Below, piece after piece: positions 62,401-64,000 of a stretch of 64,000 nt of DNA (the first letter of the stretch is position 1; every line of letters starts with the position of its first letter). The notes beneath the pieces are model-generated. The model had not been told where the DNA came from and searched no databases. It saw only the letters and a program-made list of their open reading frames with translations. The position numbers and the translations under genes were made by a program. This stretch comes from Acanthochromis polyacanthus (taxonomy: Eukaryota > Chordata > Actinopteri > Pomacentridae), in assembly GCF_021347895.1 (NCBI RefSeq), contig NC_067120.1:11517361-11581360 (forward strand), read 5' to 3'.

Positions 62401-64000
62401 TCAGTGATGTCTCTTTTTCATCCACAGGCCTTCCAAGTCACTGAATATACTGCACCACCTACTGAAAAAGCTAACTGGGTAAGCTGTTGATAACATTAAT
62501 CATCTTTAGTTTTGTTTGTAGATTATTAGTGCTGATTTTCTCCTTTCTTCAATTGAAAATGTGGTAAAATTGTTCACAATGACATTATTTGTGCAGAAGG
62601 GATGTTTTTGTTAAGGGTGTTTGCTTTAACGTTTTAGGTTTAAATTAATTTATTCTGTAGCAGACGCATTTTATTTAACGTGTAAAATCATCCAGTATTT
62701 TCAGAAGGACTGGGTCTGTTTCTTCAACTGTTGTTTAGTTGCAGAACATCCATCTTCACACTGTTTAAGATGATGAAATCTTTGCAGAGTTCAGTCTGAC
62801 TGCTGTGGGCGAAAAATGTGTGACGTTAGTCTGCCTTCATGTTTGTGTTGGAAAATTACACAATCGATTGCTCAAACAACACACAGTACATTCGTCACCT
62901 CCTGCTGTCTAGAAGCTCTTTTTACCTTCATTCCAGTCATCATTCAGCCGTGGAATGAGTAGTGCTCGCAGTGCTACAACACGTTTCAGTGTGTGGTTTC
63001 TGACTTAGACACACCCTCAGTGACTTGATTTGGTTTTGCAGGTTAGAAGAAGGACAATACCTGATTGTGCACAAAGCAGGAGAACCGTTTGTCACCATAT
63101 TTAAAGCAGCTGAAGGAAAAGTGAGTCGGGCAGCATACAACCTGCAGCAGGTCCACGGCTCTGTTCCACAACCCCCGGCCTCTAGCCTCGTGCCCTGGAT
63201 ACCTGTCAATCCAGCGGTGGTCCTGCACTTCCACATGAAACACAACCGGGTCCCCTGCACCTTTCCACCAAAACCCTTCCTAAAGGTGTGTGTTTATTCT
63301 TGTTGCCATTGTTGCTGTGTTGATAAAAGGAACTGTGAACAGATACAATAGATGTCAATGATATGAGATGAAAGGTTGTTGGAAGCTTGTCTGGGAAGTC
63401 CACACCTTTCTTAGGCATAAATACACACTCAGAGATTATCAAAAGCTACAGTAAATGACACACTGTCAACTAAGTTATAATCAATGGAAAAGTTGAGACT
63501 ATTTTCTTATCAGACAAGCTGAGCCCTTAGACCTCTGCATAGTTTGCCTGCACAAGCCCAAAACTAACATCAGGGACAATAGAGAGCATTCCAGTATCTG
63601 CTGCAGCTCAGCAAGGCTCACTGGAATAGACTCTGAGACATTCATCGGATGCCTGTCTAAAATTCCACATAGTGAAGATGTTAACACATCTCTGAAGTTG
63701 TCAACCAGGAGAGGAAAAGAGCTCTTTATCAAACAAGATCAACTGGTCATTTCAACTATCAACACACACCACAGATGTTTGTACCTCTGAGAATGAAAAA
63801 CAAAACTAGTGATTCGGTGTATAGTTTTTGATGCTGCTTGATTTTAGCCTCAGAAATTCATATATTTCTTTTTATCCTTTTCTATCTTACCAGACAACAC
63901 AAGATGGGACACCGCAGTCTTACCACCCTGGAGCCCGACGGAAGAACAGCTTCAATGCACAAGGCAATGCAGGGCACAACCAAACAAAACGTACAGCCAG
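53389..64000 (+). CDS. ice2: Interactor of little elongation complex subunit 2 (ICE2/NARG2), 5' 906 codons
   Basis: Fifteen exons in phase: 53389-53411, 56366-56467, 56596-56932, 57019-57138, 57216-57350, 58071-58186, 58510-58661, 59408-59586, 59671-60442, 60531-60697, 60795-60924, 62165-62249, 62428-62478, 63042-63285, 63894-64000 (cut by the edge). Human ICE2 is 982 residues, so little should be missing. Landmarks shared with the family: LVWEDD...PFFTRDLY at the N-terminus, NAEKLCACYEPH, VYIDSPLL..MTVRERSHIYHE, DLTDLETFG (about 407-416), GEILRMQ (569-575), and a C-terminal NARG2_C domain (about 668-871) with LFYKLYSLQDLLLMVR, FILPKLEYQLSYGVE, LWTESLLHS and CTFPPK. The middle (about 420-640) is acidic, Ser/Thr-rich and probably disordered. 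Nuclear; partners ELL and ICE1 in pol II snRNA gene transcription. Two splice junctions (exons 7 and 9) are less certain. Confidence 0.9.
53412..54467 (+). other. ice2: ice2 intron 1, first part
   Basis: Unique A/T-rich sequence. A one-mismatch ROR element ATAGTAGGTCA lies at 53606-53616, about 200 bases inside the intron. Confidence 0.5.
54468..55335 (+). mobile_element. Degenerate Tc1-like DNA transposon, right end missing
   Basis: Starts at a TA followed by CACTGCCTGTCCAAAGAAAA, a Tc1-type terminal repeat. Transposase remnants are readable in broken frames: the DNA-binding region (RIIDLHQ-like, KKRTKEISETTK) near 54660-54730, a catalytic region near 55140-55170 (FQDD-like) and the final acidic block near 55230-55290. 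Multiple stops and frameshifts separate them. No matching right terminal repeat is found after 55320, so it is truncated and inactive. It lies in ice2 intron 1. Confidence 0.85.
55336..56365 (+). other. ice2: ice2 intron 1, last part
   Basis: A/T-rich intron with a poly-A tract near 55500-55514. At 55630-55673 there is a copy of the short common fish motif AATCAGAATCACTTTATTCA followed by CCCGAAGGGAAATTCAGTTG, often seen at the ends of retroposed repeats. Confidence 0.55.
56366..56467 (+). CDS. ice2: ice2 coding exon 2
   Basis: Acceptor TTTTCATTTAAG, then G GAG GAC GAT: EDDPVPEGPFFTRDLYDKYS to AFLQ, donor GTATGTTG at 56468. Matches the conserved N-terminal block of ICE2. Phases 2 in, 2 out. 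Confidence 0.9.
56596..56932 (+). CDS. ice2: ice2 coding exon 3
   Basis: Acceptor CCTTTCCCAAG, then T CCT GAA GAG AAT; ends NKTTHLPQ before donor GTAACTGC at 56933. Contains a divergent Cys/acid-rich part followed by conserved GVLLYPDPRLPFPCMSSLSS and EQKIYVDFL. Exit phase 0. Confidence 0.9.
57019..57138 (+). CDS. ice2: ice2 coding exon 4
   Basis: Acceptor GATATTTCAG, then AAC TTA CAG: NLQARVNHEVMQFTRYLQDV, VCADDYNFIPQ, AMQYSE, donor GTACTGAT at 57139. Phases 0 and 0. Confidence 0.92.
57216..57350 (+). CDS. ice2: ice2 coding exon 5
   Basis: Acceptor GTGTTCTTCAG, then GAG GTC CTC: EVLRNCLECMKRLPQLYQIH, EMTSLTG, LKLTFEKQLLSM, donor GTAATGTC at 57351. Phases 0 and 0. Confidence 0.92.
57399..57915 (+). 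mobile_element. Non-autonomous hAT element with BED zinc-finger remnant
   Basis: Terminal inverted repeats TAGAGGTGCAACGGATCA (57399-57416) and TGATCCGTTGCACCCCTA (57898-57915), pairing with one mismatch. Flanking 8-bp direct repeats CAGGATTG (57391-57398) and CAGAGTTG (57916-57923) match at 6 of 8, the size expected of a hAT target-site duplication. Inside, 57571-57828 encodes a BED-type zinc finger (WEHFGFS, VCRYCGT, MATHMKRHH) like the N-terminus of hAT transposases, ending at TAA. The ATG at 57561 is in a different frame from this block, so the fragment is broken, and the catalytic domain is absent. Located in ice2 intron 5, about 50 bases after exon 5. Confidence 0.88.
58071..58186 (+). 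CDS. ice2: ice2 coding exon 6
   Basis: Acceptor TTATTTCTCCAG, then GGC AAT GTG AAT: GNVNRTNHGVMYFETTLASD, ending KKLRTCT plus CT, donor GTAAGCAA at 58187. Exit phase 2. The C-terminal half is weakly conserved. Confidence 0.8.
58510..58661 (+). CDS. ice2: ice2 coding exon 7
   Basis: Two AGs lie at the acceptor: TTTACAG ending at 58501 and ACGATCAG ending at 58509. Only the second keeps frame after exon 6 as drawn, giving LNDVNAEKLCACYEPHVCL; the first would meet TAA within a few codons. Ends LNPGK plus G, donor GTATGGTT at 58662. Exit phase 1. The ISND residues just upstream resemble the human protein, so exon 6 may instead end at another donor. Confidence 0.75.
58662..59407 (+). other. ice2: ice2 intron 7
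   Basis: A/T-rich unique sequence with no recognised element. Confidence 0.6.
59408..59586 (+). CDS. ice2: ice2 coding exon 8
   Basis: Acceptor CATATTTCTAG, then GT AGT CGG AGG: GSRRKTVYIDSPLLKTEMTV and RERSHIYHE, closely like the human protein; ends EQQFSP, donor GTATGTTG at 59587. Exit phase 0. Confidence 0.92.
59671..60442 (+). CDS. ice2: ice2 coding exon 9 (large acidic exon)
   Basis: Acceptor GCTAAACTCAG, then GAG AGC TCC AGA. Encodes LDFEVDLTDLETFG, a long Ser/Thr/acid-rich region with two SIM-like hydrophobic cores between acids (DLIITGD and KLVIDD, about 503-505 and 514-516), and GEILRMQTAMFK. The donor at 60443 (AAAA then GTTGGT) is chosen because it supplies the phase 1 exit required by exon 10; a few bases either way are possible. 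Confidence 0.85.
60531..60697 (+). CDS. ice2: ice2 coding exon 10
   Basis: Acceptor TTTCCCCTCACTCAG, then AA TTA CTT TCA: ELQSSAENEQDYEAPVDGNL and FYKLYSLQDLLLMVRSSVSY, start of the NARG2_C domain; ends DDRNE, donor GTATCCTA at 60698. Exit phase 0. Confidence 0.92.
60795..60924 (+). CDS. ice2: ice2 coding exon 11
   Basis: Acceptor CTCTTTCCCAATAG, then TTT GTG CCA: FVPVFILPKLEYQLSYGVE, CQLWTESLLHSS, donor GTAAAGCT at 60925. Exit phase 1. Confidence 0.93.
60925..62164 (+). other. ice2: ice2 intron 11
   Basis: 1.2 kb of unique sequence, with no exon, RNA gene or mobile element recognised. Confidence 0.6.
62165..62249 (+). CDS. ice2: ice2 coding exon 12
   Basis: Acceptor TGACTCTGTAG, then CT CAC ATC AAT: AHINAHTSKVVRRKRLRDDW and MQNISCGLK, donor GTGAGTGT at 62250. 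Basic-rich and moderately conserved. Exit phase 2. Confidence 0.85.
62428..62478 (+). CDS. ice2: ice2 coding exon 13
   Basis: Acceptor TTTTTCATCCACAG, then G CCT TCC AAG: PSKSLNILHHLLKKLTG, donor GTAAGCTG at 62479. Resembles FNILQHILKKLS of the human protein. Phases 2 in, 2 out. Confidence 0.9.
62479..63041 (+). other. ice2: ice2 intron 13
   Basis: A/T-rich unique sequence without a recognised element. Confidence 0.6.
63042..63285 (+). CDS. ice2: ice2 coding exon 14
   Basis: Acceptor TGGTTTTGCAG, then G TTA GAA GAA: LEEGQYLIVHKAGEPF, AAEGKVSRAAYNL, VPWIPVNPAVVLHFHMKHNR and CTFPPK, the best conserved part of NARG2_C; ends KPFLK, donor GTGTGTGT at 63286. Exit phase 0. Confidence 0.93.
63286..63893 (+). 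other. ice2: ice2 intron 14
   Basis: Unique sequence with no recognised element, ending in a pyrimidine tract (CCTTTTCTATCTTACCAG). Confidence 0.6.
63894..64000 (+). CDS. ice2: ice2 coding exon 15, partial at window edge
   Basis: Acceptor TTCTATCTTACCAG, then ACA ACA CAA GAT: TTQDGTPQSYHPGARRKNSF and a basic, low-complexity tail. The frame is open to the end of the window; the stop lies beyond it. Confidence 0.85.

Overview
This window is a stretch of a vertebrate nuclear genome, almost certainly a teleost fish. It holds one complete multi-exon nuclear receptor gene (rora) and the 5' part of a second gene (ice2, formerly narg2), both on the + strand and head to tail. The fish assignment rests on the repeats: a Tc1-like transposon remnant, a hAT element, an L2/CR1-type LINE fragment, a GATG-tailed RTE/Rex3-like LINE end and a very common teleost interspersed repeat, together with abundant CA/GT microsatellites. 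The same gene order (RORA then ICE2, same strand) is known from mammals, so this is a conserved syntenic block. No prokaryotic features, CRISPR arrays or viral genes were seen.

Layout. 1-3351: upstream of the internal rora start, mostly non-coding. A minus-strand open frame that I cannot identify runs off the left edge (1-319). 3352-3382: first coding exon of the short (RORA4-like) isoform, beginning MMYFVISAMK. 3383-34271: one very large intron (30.9 kb) with microsatellites, a 5'-truncated LINE at about 27.46-28.24 kb, and several segments that look like candidate conserved non-coding elements. 34272-42477: nine further rora exons giving an uninterrupted 468-residue receptor with compatible splice phases throughout. 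42478 to about 49060: long AU-rich 3' UTR with several AATAAA signals. 49.4-53.38 kb: intergenic, repeat-rich. 53389-64000: ice2, fifteen coding exons traced here, the last cut by the window edge (about 906 residues visible). Its first intron holds the Tc1 remnant and its fifth intron the hAT element.

Function. RORA is a monomeric orphan nuclear receptor that binds an A/T-rich flank plus AGGTCA and controls circadian, cerebellar, lipid and immune genes. ICE2 is a subunit of the little elongation complex that supports RNA polymerase II transcription of snRNA genes. They are neighbours by synteny, and nothing in the sequence implies a shared pathway.

I found no convincing new multi-gene system. 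The most useful second-look items are the unidentified edge ORF on the minus strand, the convergent tRNA-like pol III heads at 51.4-51.6 kb, the very short first coding exon and tandem 3' splice site of ice2, the overlapping upstream ORF at the rora start, and the dated insertions with intact target-site duplications. All exon boundaries were assigned by reading GT/AG sites, phase and similarity to remembered family sequence. No alignment was run.
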